From Mycolicibacterium iranicum (lineage in GTDB: Bacteria > Actinomycetota > Actinomycetes > Mycobacteriales > Mycobacteriaceae), in assembly GCF_002101705.1 (NCBI RefSeq), contig NZ_LQPC01000030.1, positions 186,001-250,000 on the forward strand: 64,000 nucleotides of DNA, given 5' to 3'. The translations under genes and the position numbers were made by a program. Below the pieces are notes generated by a model. The model was not told where the DNA came from. It did no database searches and saw nothing but the letters and a program-made list of their open reading frames with translations. This document shows, one piece after another, positions 17,255-26,182 of this stretch (position 1 is the stretch's first letter; each line of letters opens with the position of its first letter).

Positions 17255-17850
17255 CAGAGGACTCCTTCGTTTGTTATGCCACCGAGAACGATGGCGAGGT
17301 ATTGCCGTCCGACCTCTTCGGCCGTCAGTGGGCCGCCGGGTTGGTACCAGCGCACCGACACCCAGGTGGTGTCACGGATGAATCGATAGACGAGGTCGAC
17401 GTCGAGGTCGGGCCGGAACTTCCCCTCGGCGACGCCCTGCTTGAGGACCTCGATCCACATCTTGCGCTGCTCGCGATTGCGGTCTTCGAGGAATCCGAAC
17501 TGCGTCAGCGGTTTGAGCCTCTTGGCCTCGTCCTGGTAGATCACGACCTGTGCGTGCCGGTGTTCGATGGCCTCGAAGGAGACCATGAACAATCCTTTGA
17601 CGCGCTCGAGCGGGTCCGTCGTGCTCTCGACGGTCTCGCGGTAGCGGGTGAACACCCAGTCGAGGAAGTCCTTGAGGACTTCTTCGACCATCTGTTCCTT
17701 GGACTTGAAATGGTGATACAGGCTTCCGGAGAGAATCCCCGCCGAATCCGCGATGTCGCGAACCGTGGTGGCGCGCAGGCCGCGGTCGGCGAACATTGTC
17801 GCTGCGAGCTGCAGCAACTCGTCGCGCCGACTGGGAAGCGCCTTGTCCAC
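17254..17850 (-). CDS. kstR2: TetR-family repressor KstR2
   Basis: The protein has 198 residues from GTG 17850. The N-terminal TetR helix-turn-helix is clear (AATMFADRGLRATTVRDIA, SAGILSGSLYHHFKSKEQM at about 16-55), followed by a ligand-binding domain rich in aromatic and charged residues. It is the known repressor of the HIP-degradation regulon, induced by HIP-CoA. It lies 15 bases downstream of a perfect KstR2 box and is therefore autoregulated. It forms an operon with fadA6. Confidence 0.95.
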   Translation of the reverse strand: MDKALPSRRDELLQLAATMFADRGLRATTVRDIADSAGILSGSLYHHFKSKEQMVEEVLKDFLDWVFTRYRETVESTTDPLERVKGLFMVSFEAIEHRHAQVVIYQDEAKRLKPLTQFGFLEDRNREQRKMWIEVLKQGVAEGKFRPDLDVDLVYRFIRDTTWVSVRWYQPGGPLTAEEVGRQYLAIVLGGITNEGVL

Positions 17851-17865
17851 TGGGTCAGGATAGCA

Positions 17866-17879
17866 ACCAAGCGCTTGCT
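17866..17879. promoter_or_regulatory. KstR2 operator box (kstR2-fadA6)
   Basis: ACCAAGCGCTTGCT matches ANCAAGNNCTTGNT perfectly. The TAG stop codon of the polysaccharide-locus epimerase (17880-17878) overlaps the last two bases of this operator. KstR2 bound here would therefore sit on the end of that incoming transcription unit. Confidence 0.92.
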
Positions 17880-18978
17880 AGGTAAGCCGGGGGTTTTCTC
17901 TAGGCGGCTCGAAGCCCGCGTAGCGAAGCCACCGGCCACTGGCGGCCATCAACTCGGCGAACGGCTGCAATTGCACATCGGGATAGTGGTCGATGAATTT
18001 TGTCGAAGGCACTTTCTTCACCGTCCCCTGAAGCCACCAAGAAGACTTGCTGACGGCCGGTTCGGGGTCGATGCGTTGCACCTCTGAGATCGGGGGCGAG
18101 AACCGATCCCTCAACTCCTGCTTGATCCGCCCCTTGGTATCTCCGCTCATTCGGCGTTTCGCGGCGCGGGCCGGCGCGATGTTGGTGATCTTCTTCTGGA
18201 ATCGCTGCAGACGGCTTTCGCTGAATGCCGAATCGTCGAGCATTCGAATAGTGGAGGGATCGACGCCGACTTCGCGCGCAATGGCGTGGTAGTACTCGGC
18301 CCAGGTGAGCGTCTCGCGGTCGGCGATGTTGTAGATGCCGGAGCGGGCTGGTGGGGACTCCGCCAACGCAGCGAGGTGCTGGATGAGGTTATCCACATGG
18401 ATGAGGTTGCAAATCCCCCGGCCGCCGTTGAACAGGTAGGCGGTGCCGTCGACCAACGCCTTCGCCGGATCGACCAGCCAGCCCGACCCCGGACCCCAGA
18501 CCAGACCGGGTCGCAGCATGACAACCTTCAGTGGCCCGTTCCAATGGGATCGCAACCACGCTTCGGCGGCCCTCTTCCCGTGGGCGTAGTCCATCCAATG
18601 CGGGCTGTCCGCCACGGCGTCATCGCTCACATCCGCAGCGTCCGCCCTTCCGAAGACCTCGGCGGAACTCATGTGTACGAACAGGGGAACCTCGGCCTGC
18701 TGACACGCGGTGTGAATGGATTCGACGTCGCCGACGATGCGCTCGTCGTTCCCCAGTGTCAGGTTCACGACCATTCCGCAGCCCTTCAACAGCGGAACCA
18801 GAGACGCTGGATCCCCGGCGTCACCGAGCACGGTGCACGCGCCGAACCGTGCCAATCGCCCCTGGCTTCGCCGCGATCGGACGATGGGCACGACGGGCAC
18901 GTTCCCGAGAAGTGCGGCACGCTCAACGAGGCGCGCGCCAACGAAGCCTCCCGCTCCGATTACTGCGATGGGCTTCAT
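17878..18978 (-). CDS. NAD-dependent epimerase/dehydratase (extended SDR), polysaccharide locus
   Basis: The protein has 366 residues from ATG 18978 (MKPIAVIGAGGFVG), coupled to the preceding oxidoreductase gene by a TGATG overlap. The Rossmann motif GAGGFVGARL, the serine region HMSSAEVFG and the active-site pair Tyr-x-x-x-Lys (DYAHGKRAAE) are present. It is probably a nucleotide-sugar epimerase, reductase or dehydratase of the RmlD/GalE type; residues from about 260 onward are divergent, so the sugar cannot be named. It is the last gene of the leftward part of the block and ends inside the KstR2 operator. Confidence 0.82.
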   Translation of the reverse strand: MKPIAVIGAGGFVGARLVERAALLGNVPVVPIVRSRRSQGRLARFGACTVLGDAGDPASLVPLLKGCGMVVNLTLGNDERIVGDVESIHTACQQAEVPLFVHMSSAEVFGRADAADVSDDAVADSPHWMDYAHGKRAAEAWLRSHWNGPLKVVMLRPGLVWGPGSGWLVDPAKALVDGTAYLFNGGRGICNLIHVDNLIQHLAALAESPPARSGIYNIADRETLTWAEYYHAIAREVGVDPSTIRMLDDSAFSESRLQRFQKKITNIAPARAAKRRMSGDTKGRIKQELRDRFSPPISEVQRIDPEPAVSKSSWWLQGTVKKVPSTKFIDHYPDVQLQPFAELMAASGRWLRYAGFEPPRENPRLT

Positions 18979-20063
18979 CACGAATGGTCGGCCTTCCAGT
19001 GCTTGGCGCGCGCTGCTCTTTGTTCGTCTTCCGGCAGCCACGGACAATCCAGCGGCTCGGCGTTGTCGTAGGCCGCGTCGATGGCGGCTTGCACACTCGC
19101 GGCCTGCGAGCCTGTCACGGGCAAAGGTTCGCCGTAGACAATGCTCCTGAGCATGGCGACCACCTCGGCATCAAAACAAGGACGGAGATTGCCGGGCCGT
19201 ATCCGCTTGCCACCCGTTGGCGTGAGGTCGGTGGGCCAGGATGTCTTCGTTGGCACCAACGTCCAGCCGTGTGGGGTTTTGCGGCGGTAGGAGCGGAGGT
19301 CGTTGCCATCGAGCATCAACTCACCCGAGGCGCCCCGAATCCACAGCCCGTTGTTCAGTGGATACTCCCAGCTCACTTGCATGATGCCGCGGGCACGCGG
19401 AAACTCAAGCGTCAACAGCGAATTTGTCTCGACACCGCCGACAAGGCTGTCGTCGAATGATCGGCTGACCACTGGATCGCCGAAAATCCAGGTCAAGTGG
19501 TCGAGCATGTGAACACCGATATCCAGCAGCGCGCCGCCGCCGGCTGTGTCGCGGCGGAAGGCCGCGTCCGTTGCCGCCGGCCAGCCGTAGGTGTGCCCTT
19601 CGCGATACGTGAACTCAAGGTCGTCTCCGAGGTCGCCGTTCGCGACAAGCTGCGCGACATCGGCAAAGTTCGAATAGAACCGTCTGGGATATGCCACGCC
19701 CAGCAGCCGATCGACCTTCAACGCAGCGGCGTTCATCCGGTCCGCGTCGGCGCGCGTCGTCGTCATTGGCTTCTCACACAGCACGTGGCAACCGTTTTCG
19801 AACGCAGCACATGCGTGGTCGGCGTGCAAACCGGGCGGCGAGGCGATGATGGCGAGGTCATAGGAGTTGCGTTGAAACGCCTCAGTGCAGTCCGTGTACG
19901 AACGCGACTCTTTGAACTGGCCCGCGACCCGGCGCCCGCGCGACTGGTCGGGATCGACGACTCCCAGGACCCTGATGGCTCTGGCCTTCTCCAGTCGACG
20001 CAGCGGGGGCCGGTAGTGCTCCTGGACCACCGCTCCTGCGCCGATCAAGAGGACTCTGATCAT
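18978..20063 (-). CDS. Gfo/Idh/MocA-family sugar oxidoreductase
   Basis: The protein has 361 residues. The N-terminal Rossmann fold begins VLLIGAGAVVQEHYRPPL. The catalytic lysine motif CEKPM (near residue 96) and the substrate-domain motif GGGALLDIGVHMLDHLTWIFG are diagnostic. Members oxidise or reduce sugar or nucleotide-sugar hydroxyls with NAD(P). In a polysaccharide locus, and coupled to an epimerase, it probably makes a modified sugar precursor such as a keto- or amino-sugar (inference). It lies 91 bases downstream of the flippase gene. Confidence 0.85.
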   Translation of the reverse strand: MIRVLLIGAGAVVQEHYRPPLRRLEKARAIRVLGVVDPDQSRGRRVAGQFKESRSYTDCTEAFQRNSYDLAIIASPPGLHADHACAAFENGCHVLCEKPMTTTRADADRMNAAALKVDRLLGVAYPRRFYSNFADVAQLVANGDLGDDLEFTYREGHTYGWPAATDAAFRRDTAGGGALLDIGVHMLDHLTWIFGDPVVSRSFDDSLVGGVETNSLLTLEFPRARGIMQVSWEYPLNNGLWIRGASGELMLDGNDLRSYRRKTPHGWTLVPTKTSWPTDLTPTGGKRIRPGNLRPCFDAEVVAMLRSIVYGEPLPVTGSQAASVQAAIDAAYDNAEPLDCPWLPEDEQRAARAKHWKADHS

Positions 20064-20154
20064 TCGACAGCCTCTCTGCGCCGAGCCCGGCCCACCGGTT
20101 CATTCTCGCGTCAAGCCTAGTACTTGCGGACATGCTAAATGGTCAATCTTGCCG

Positions 20155-21693
20155 TCAATCCTGTTCTGCGCGCCCCGATGTGGGGGGTGCCAGCAGGCGC
20201 ATGATGCGCAAAGCCAGAGGCCTGAACCGACCGGGTGTATGGGAAACGAGCCGGCTCGGCAGCCCCGGGTCCACCAGTGGGATCACCCGTAGCAAGCGCA
20301 CCACGGTTAGATACGTCAGTACGGCAGCGGGTGCGGCGATCACCAGCGATACTGCGCCACCGATGTTTAGGACGATTGCGTACGCGACCGCGCCTTGCGC
20401 CGCAGCGGCAAGCCCTATCGCCCCCAAAGCGCGAGAGGGCATAGAGAAGCCCAGTTGAATTGCTGCACAGATAATCTCGATGAGAATGACCAGTACCTGG
20501 ATTATTGCTCGCGACCAGGCGGCGCCCATCAGCCCGTATTGCGGTATCAACAGAAACCCCAGCCCGATCACACCGACCAGGCCGACAGCGTTGGAAATCC
20601 AGAGGATGCTGTTCTTTCCCTTGCTCAGGATCAAGGAGAGGTTGGCTCCGCCGAGACTGTTGATCGCTATGGCTATCAACAAGATCGACGCGACAGCGGC
20701 GGCATCGGCGAAATCGCGACCGAAGATCAGCGGCACCAGCACAGGCGTAATCGCCGCCAGCCCGAGGCAGAACGGCAACATCACCATCGCGATGAACGCC
20801 GTCATCGTTCGATACAGGCTCTTCATATCGTCGTGAGCGCCCCGGCCGCTCTGCTCACTGAATCGGGGCAACAGAGCCGACAGCAGAAGCGGCGGCAATT
20901 GCGCGGCCATTTCGGCCACGGTGAGCGCCACGGCGAACAAACCGACCGTGCCGATGTCGGTGTAGTGCTCGAGAAAGACAATCTGTGTTCGGCCGAACAG
21001 GAGATTGCCGATCACGCCGATCGTCCAGCTCATCATTGCGAAACCGAAAATCTCTCGTTGCAATGACCGATCAACTTTGGGTTTGAGTCGCAACATCGGC
21101 AACAACCTGCTTGCGGGCAGCACGGTGGCCGCGATGTACCCGGCCAGTGCACCGGGGATGCCGAACAACCAGGCGCCGAGAACGGTCGTAACAACCCGCA
21201 TCAGAGCGGAGACCGTCGAGATTCGGGCAAGTGTGTCGAATCGCTGCTCGCCTCTGAGATTGAAAAGATACAAATCGCCCATACGCCAGCAGATGAACCA
21301 CACCAACGCGACCACGATCACGAAGACCACAGAATGTGGCGAGCCCGCCGAAAGCGCACCTGTCCCGGGTCCATTCAGATAAGCGAACAGCACCACTGCG
21401 ACAACCACCGCGGCTGCCAGCGACACCCGCACGATAGCCCCTACCAGGCCGTCGACTTGATCGCTCTTGCCAGCGGCGCGCAGGTTCGGAATGAACCGCT
21501 GCTGCACGACGTCGCTGCCCATGTTCGCCACCGCCACAGAGATCGTCACGCACCACACGACGTAGGCGACGACACCGAAGTCGTCAGGCCCAAGTAGCCG
21601 CGCCGCGATCGCACTACCGACGAATCCGGAGAACGTGATGGCTGCGCCGGAAATGAAGCCGAGTAGCGTATTGCGGGCAAAGTTCGGCGCCAT
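20155..21693 (-). CDS. Wzx-like polysaccharide flippase (MOP superfamily)
   Basis: The protein has 512 residues from ATG 21693, with a GGAAGAAGG ribosome site; a TTG precedes it. There are 12-14 hydrophobic helices along the whole length and almost no large soluble loop, the layout of the Wzx/PST branch. The first helix region (FISGAAITFSGFVGSAIAARLLGPDDFGVVAY) and its arginine-leucine-glycine-proline loop are characteristic. It is predicted to move lipid-linked oligosaccharide repeat units across the plasma membrane for polymerisation by the Wzy-like protein at 22901. The 146 bases upstream hold no gene. Confidence 0.88.
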   Translation of the reverse strand: MAPNFARNTLLGFISGAAITFSGFVGSAIAARLLGPDDFGVVAYVVWCVTISVAVANMGSDVVQQRFIPNLRAAGKSDQVDGLVGAIVRVSLAAAVVVAVVLFAYLNGPGTGALSAGSPHSVVFVIVVALVWFICWRMGDLYLFNLRGEQRFDTLARISTVSALMRVVTTVLGAWLFGIPGALAGYIAATVLPASRLLPMLRLKPKVDRSLQREIFGFAMMSWTIGVIGNLLFGRTQIVFLEHYTDIGTVGLFAVALTVAEMAAQLPPLLLSALLPRFSEQSGRGAHDDMKSLYRTMTAFIAMVMLPFCLGLAAITPVLVPLIFGRDFADAAAVASILLIAIAINSLGGANLSLILSKGKNSILWISNAVGLVGVIGLGFLLIPQYGLMGAAWSRAIIQVLVILIEIICAAIQLGFSMPSRALGAIGLAAAAQGAVAYAIVLNIGGAVSLVIAAPAAVLTYLTVVRLLRVIPLVDPGLPSRLVSHTPGRFRPLALRIMRLLAPPTSGRAEQD

Positions 21694-21842
21694 CAACCTT
21701 CTTCCTTCAACGAAGCGGTCACCACTTGGCGTTCTTGATTCGTCGACGTTGCCGCCGACGTCCCCTTCAATTCATCCCCGGGTCCGACAAAGATATCGCC
21801 GTGGCGGGTATGACACTTGAATGATGGGCAGATTCGTGACGA

Positions 21843-22766
21843 CTAACTGCGGTTCTGCGACTTGCCGATTCGCGTATAGCCTTCAACTTGATAATTGAAG
21901 AGCCCGGCGAATTGTCCGCACGCGTAAAAAAGACTGAAGTACGGCCGTGCCTGGACTCCACGGCGAGTGATCAACCCGAACCCCAGTAACAGGATTCCGT
22001 ATACAGCGCTGCGAACCCCCCGCGCCAAAGCAACGAACAAGTCCGAATCTCGGTGCTTACGCAACACTCGGGTCTCGTTGGCGCCCTCACGCATCGCCCG
22101 GCGACGTACCCACCCCAACGACTGCCTGTCCGCCGGCACCTCTTCCGACACCTCCGCTTCGGCGCAGAAAAGCATGGTAGCGCCCGACTTTCGGAGTCGG
22201 TGGAACAGATCGGTGTCCTCGCCCCCCGTCATCGAGAACGCCGGATCGAACCGGGGCGAACCAGCCCGAACCCAAGCATCCCGAACCAGCAAGGTGTTGT
22301 TCGTCGGTGCGTAGCGCAGATGATCACCGGTCGCCTGGGGCCGACCCTTGAAGAAACCCCCGCGTTGCACCCAGTCCGGTGCGGGCACAAGGAAGACGCT
22401 GCTGACAGGACCGACCACGACGTCGGCGTGCGTCTGCGCGGCATATGTCGTGAGGGTGGTCAGCCACGTGGCGGACACCCATTCATCGTCATCGACGAAG
22501 ATGATGCCGCTGTAGCGATCGCTGAAGTGGTCGAGCGCGCGGTTGCGAGCGGCCGAGATGCCAGGCTCGGGTTCAACGACGTATATGGGGCCGAGGGCGT
22601 GGTCGACCGCGACCGAACGCGCCGATCCCTCGGCGTCATTGTCGACGACAAGGATGTCGACTTCCAGGCTCGCCGATGAGATGGCCGCTTCCAGACTGTC
22701 GAGCAAACGCCGCAGTCCGGTTGGACGCAGGTATGTAGCGATAGCGATCAGATAACGTCCAGCCAC
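21843..22766 (-). CDS. Glycosyltransferase family 2
   Basis: The protein has 307 residues. The GT-A fold is recognisable from YLIAIATYLRPTGLRRLLDSL, VDILVVDNDAEG, then the metal-binding IIFVDDDEW, and GGEDTDLFHRL in the acceptor region. A hydrophobic stretch near the C-terminus (ARGVRSAVYGILLLGFGLI) could anchor it to the membrane. It is predicted to add a sugar to the growing lipid-linked repeat on the cytoplasmic face. It diverges from the polymerase gene; the 134 bases between them must hold both promoters. Confidence 0.86.
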   Translation of the reverse strand: MAGRYLIAIATYLRPTGLRRLLDSLEAAISSASLEVDILVVDNDAEGSARSVAVDHALGPIYVVEPEPGISAARNRALDHFSDRYSGIIFVDDDEWVSATWLTTLTTYAAQTHADVVVGPVSSVFLVPAPDWVQRGGFFKGRPQATGDHLRYAPTNNTLLVRDAWVRAGSPRFDPAFSMTGGEDTDLFHRLRKSGATMLFCAEAEVSEEVPADRQSLGWVRRRAMREGANETRVLRKHRDSDLFVALARGVRSAVYGILLLGFGLITRRGVQARPYFSLFYACGQFAGLFNYQVEGYTRIGKSQNRS

Positions 22767-22900
22767 ATCACAAGTGTCGCATCGGCCGCATGTGAATTGG
22801 TGTGCGTTGCGGCTTCCGGAGCTCTCCGATCGGTACCATCCACACGGACCCGTATGCCGCCATCTGGGCGGCTCGCTCGGGCGTCGCGAGTGGAGGGCGG

Positions 22901-24184
22901 ATGCAGAGGGGCCGGCTGTTCATCTCGTGTGACGCCGCAGCCGTGCTGCTGATTGCCCTCCTATGGAGCCGGGCGGTCGGCGCACGGATCGCGTTGTCGC
23001 TGACCGCAGACAAGGTGTTCGTGCCAGTAGGCCAGGAACCGATCTGGCCGGCTGCGGCCAGCGCGATTTCGAGCCTGTCCTTTCTCTTGGCCGTAGGCCT
23101 CAGCACGCTCATCGTCGTATTCCGCATCAACGAAATCACTCGACCCGGCCTGTGGCGCCTCCTTGTGCTACTGGCGCCCTGGCTGGTGATCCTGACTCGT
23201 ACCGTGTACGAGGGCTCACCGAGTCCTGAGAGCGTCCTCTATCTGGTTGTGATACTCGCTCTGGCAGCGCTGCGGCCCAGCCCTCGGGTGCTTGGCGCGC
23301 TCGGCGCACTGGTGGTGCTGACGGCGATCGCCGCGATTGCGTTCGGCTTTCTGCAGCCCGATGCTGGTCGTGTTCGTGAGGCCGACGGGACTGTGCGCGA
23401 GCGCCTGGACAAGGCTGTGTTTCCCTCGCTGGGGCTGCTACAGGGCATGTTCACCGCGGAAAATATTCTCGGCCTTTATCTTTCGATTGGTATCGCCGCG
23501 GTGATCATGCTCCCACGTTGGCGGCTGCGGATTCCCGGGCTGATCATCGTGGGATTCGCCATCTGCTGGTCATCCAGTCGCATCGCCATGGCCGCCGCGG
23601 CGGGCATGCTGATGGTGGGTGCCTTGACGTGGGCCTGCAGAAGGTATGGCTACGACCGTGCAGCATCGGTGGTGGCACGCCTGATCGTGATGGGGGCGAT
23701 GGCTGTGATGTGTGTGCTGCCGTTGACGGGATGGCTGACGTCCGGCGGATGGGATGACGATGCACTGACCGGCCGTGGTGTGATCTGGAATGGCTCACTG
23801 ACCGAATGGTCCTCACAAGCTCCGGTTCTCGGCCTCGGCAGGGACTGGTTCGCCCAAGTCGCAGAGACCGACACGTCGCCGTTGAGCCCGGGGGCGTTCT
23901 CTGGTCACAATCAATTCGTCCAGTGGCTTGCCACAGGCGGGGTCGTCCTCGCGGCCGTCGCAGTGACGTCGTTACTCGTTCAGGCGTTTGCGACAACGAC
24001 GCCGAAAAGCCGCCACCTGTCTACCGCAGCAATGCTGATGACGGGGATTCTCGTCTGCGGTTGGCTCGAGGTCCCGTTGGGCTTCATTGACAACGCGGCG
24101 TTCTGGTCCGTCACGGTTGTCCCGCTTGCAGTGTTGTTCTTATCGCGTCCCAGCGATTCGCAGGACGAGGTACGTGCGCCGTGA
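22901..24184 (+). CDS. Wzy/O-antigen-ligase-type membrane protein
   Basis: The protein has 427 residues from ATG 22901 with a strong GGAGGGCGG ribosome site. About ten to twelve hydrophobic segments are present. The large periplasmic loop at about 320-370 carries the hallmark motif of the O-antigen ligase/polymerase family: RGVIWNGSLTEW, then VLGLGRDWF and GAFSGHNQFVQWLATGG. Within a locus that has a flippase and a chain-length regulator, polymerisation of repeat units is the most economical role; ligation to an acceptor is the alternative. The stop overlaps the GTG of the GH6 gene. Confidence 0.83.
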   Translation: MQRGRLFISCDAAAVLLIALLWSRAVGARIALSLTADKVFVPVGQEPIWPAAASAISSLSFLLAVGLSTLIVVFRINEITRPGLWRLLVLLAPWLVILTRTVYEGSPSPESVLYLVVILALAALRPSPRVLGALGALVVLTAIAAIAFGFLQPDAGRVREADGTVRERLDKAVFPSLGLLQGMFTAENILGLYLSIGIAAVIMLPRWRLRIPGLIIVGFAICWSSSRIAMAAAAGMLMVGALTWACRRYGYDRAASVVARLIVMGAMAVMCVLPLTGWLTSGGWDDDALTGRGVIWNGSLTEWSSQAPVLGLGRDWFAQVAETDTSPLSPGAFSGHNQFVQWLATGGVVLAAVAVTSLLVQAFATTTPKSRHLSTAAMLMTGILVCGWLEVPLGFIDNAAFWSVTVVPLAVLFLSRPSDSQDEVRAP

Positions 24185-25230
24185 GCAGGAGGGACTCTGC
24201 TTCGGCGCCGTCGCGGTGGAAACGGTTACTGCGGCGGGAACGGGCCTTCATCCTCGCGACGGCGGTGTTGATGGCAATCGTCGCCGCGCTGGTGACGATC
24301 GGCGCGGTCACACATTCGGGGGAACCGCCGGACGTCCTCGGCTCGGGGACGGTCGCCGGGAGCACACCCGTCGACACCCCGTTGTATTCCGATCCTGATC
24401 TATTGGCGGTCGAGGCGGCGCGGGTAGACCCCCGTTTGGATCCGATAGCGCAGACGCCGCAAGCGAAGTGGTTCAGCGACTGGTCCACGTCCGCGACCGT
24501 TCTGGATGATGTGGGCGATTACCTCGCCGCCGCGGACGCAGCGAAGGCTGTACCGACGATCGTCCTCTACCGGATTCCTGCGCTGGACTGCGGGTCGGCC
24601 GTGCCGCGCGAAGAGCGGGTGTACACGGGTGCGCGCACCGAGCAGGAGTACAAGGACTGGGTGGACGGCGCCGCGGCGGCACTGATGGGGCACGACAACG
24701 CGATGGTCATCCTCGAACCCGATGCGCTGCCGCACCTGGGCGAGTGCGAGCAGGGCGACCGTGCGGGCATGCTGCGGTACGCGGTCGACACGCTGTCGAC
24801 GACGGGCGCTCGGGTCTATATCGATGCGGGTCATGGGAACTGGTTGAGCGCAGCGGAAGTGGCGAACCGGCTCAAGGGAGTGGATGTCGGCAAGGTGGCG
24901 GGGTTCAGCCTCAACGTTGCGAACTACAACACAACGGGGAGCGAGGTCCGGTACGCCGAGCGGGTTCGGTCGGCACTCAGCAAGCTCGGGGTGCCCGACG
25001 CGCACTACGTGATAGACATCAGCCGAAACGGTGCGGGTCCTCAACAGAACTACTGCAACGCGCCGGGTGCACGATTGGGAAAGAAGCCGCAGCTGTTCCA
25101 GGGCGCCGCGCTCGACGGTTTGCTTTGGGTGAAAAACCCGGGAGAGACCGACGGAATGTGTCAGGGCGGTCCGAAAATTGGATTTTGGGTGGAAGGCGCG
25201 CTTCGTCTGCTCGGACTGGAAGGATCCTAG
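24181..25230 (+). CDS. Membrane-anchored GH6 endoglucanase/cellulase
   Basis: The protein has 349 residues from a GTG overlapping the previous stop. Residues 22-44 form an N-terminal signal-anchor helix, so the enzyme should face the cell wall. Residues 75-345 form a glycoside hydrolase family 6 domain. The catalytic aspartates are conserved: Asp136 in ALDC, the general acid Asp181 in ILEPDAL, and Asp324 in WVKNPGETDG. SRNG at 281-284 is also typical. GH6 enzymes cut beta-1,4-glucan with inversion. In cellulose-type secretion systems a dedicated endoglucanase trims or edits the polymer, which is the probable role here rather than scavenging of plant cellulose. Confidence 0.9.
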   Translation: MSRRDSASAPSRWKRLLRRERAFILATAVLMAIVAALVTIGAVTHSGEPPDVLGSGTVAGSTPVDTPLYSDPDLLAVEAARVDPRLDPIAQTPQAKWFSDWSTSATVLDDVGDYLAAADAAKAVPTIVLYRIPALDCGSAVPREERVYTGARTEQEYKDWVDGAAAALMGHDNAMVILEPDALPHLGECEQGDRAGMLRYAVDTLSTTGARVYIDAGHGNWLSAAEVANRLKGVDVGKVAGFSLNVANYNTTGSEVRYAERVRSALSKLGVPDAHYVIDISRNGAGPQQNYCNAPGARLGKKPQLFQGAALDGLLWVKNPGETDGMCQGGPKIGFWVEGALRLLGLEGS

Positions 25231-25297
25231 GCGGAGTTGCCAGATCCGGCGTAAAACAGTTCGGCCCAAAATCTTCCGCAGCACCTATACTTTGCCG

Positions 25298-26167
25298 ATG
25301 GCCACCCCGTCCGAGAATCTCCTTTCCTATGCGTTGGTCACGCCGAGCTTTCGCCTGGATGTGGACCGCTGCGCACTGCTGGTCGAGAGCGTCGAACGTT
25401 GGGCCGCACCTTACTTGCGGCACTATCTGGTCATCGATCGGCGCGATGTGCCGATGTTCAAACATTTCGAGTCGGACCGAACTCAGATTCTGATTGTCGA
25501 GGACATCGTCCCTCGCTGGCTGGTACGGATTCCTGGTGTTCGTCGATTCTGGTTCAGTTTTCGCACGCGGCCGGTCAAGAACTGGATCCTGCAGCAGATC
25601 GTCAAGTTGTCCATTCCCGACGTGGTCGGCGACGATGTCTTGATCTACACCGATTCGGACGTCTTCTACGTTGCGCCCTATGACCCCCGCGCGTACGAGC
25701 GTGACGGCAAGGTGCCGTTATTCGTCGAAACCGGCCAGCGCGGCTTGATTGAGAACAATGATCACTGGCACTCCGTAGCTGCGCGTCTGCTCGGGCTGAC
25801 GCCGGAGGCGGACTACGACACCAACTACATCGGCAACGCGATCTGCTGGCGGCGCGACAATGTGTTGAAGATGAACCGGCTTCTGGAAAGTGTCGCCAAC
25901 AAATCGTGGGAGCGTGCTGTGGCGCCCTTGAGTGGATTCTCCGAGTACATCCTCTACGGCATGTATGCCAACCGGGTGCTGGGCGAAGCTTCCGGACATT
26001 GGAACGACGACAAGATCCGAACCCTCAACCATTGGACACCTGCCCCCCTGGATATGGCTGGGTTGCAGGAGCTCAAATCTCGGCTATCGCCTGAGTACCA
26101 TTCGGTCATGGTGTCGGCGAAATCACGAACTCCGGTCGCCGATATTCGGAAGGTGTTCTTGCAGTAG
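25298..26167 (+). CDS. DUF6492-type putative glycosyltransferase
   Basis: The protein has 289 residues from ATG 25298. It begins with YALVTPSFRLDVDRCALLVESVERW and has a DxD-like metal motif in LIYTDSDVFYVAPYD (near residue 130), as in GT-A enzymes. I recognise the sequence as similar to DUF6492 proteins found in surface-polysaccharide loci; no enzyme activity is established to my knowledge. TATACT at 25285-25290 ends seven bases before the ATG and there is no ribosome site, so a leaderless message is likely. It converges on the GT2 gene with 15 bases between stops. Confidence 0.75.
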   Translation: MATPSENLLSYALVTPSFRLDVDRCALLVESVERWAAPYLRHYLVIDRRDVPMFKHFESDRTQILIVEDIVPRWLVRIPGVRRFWFSFRTRPVKNWILQQIVKLSIPDVVGDDVLIYTDSDVFYVAPYDPRAYERDGKVPLFVETGQRGLIENNDHWHSVAARLLGLTPEADYDTNYIGNAICWRRDNVLKMNRLLESVANKSWERAVAPLSGFSEYILYGMYANRVLGEASGHWNDDKIRTLNHWTPAPLDMAGLQELKSRLSPEYHSVMVSAKSRTPVADIRKVFLQ

Positions 26168-26182
26168 GCACCTCGGGCCTGT

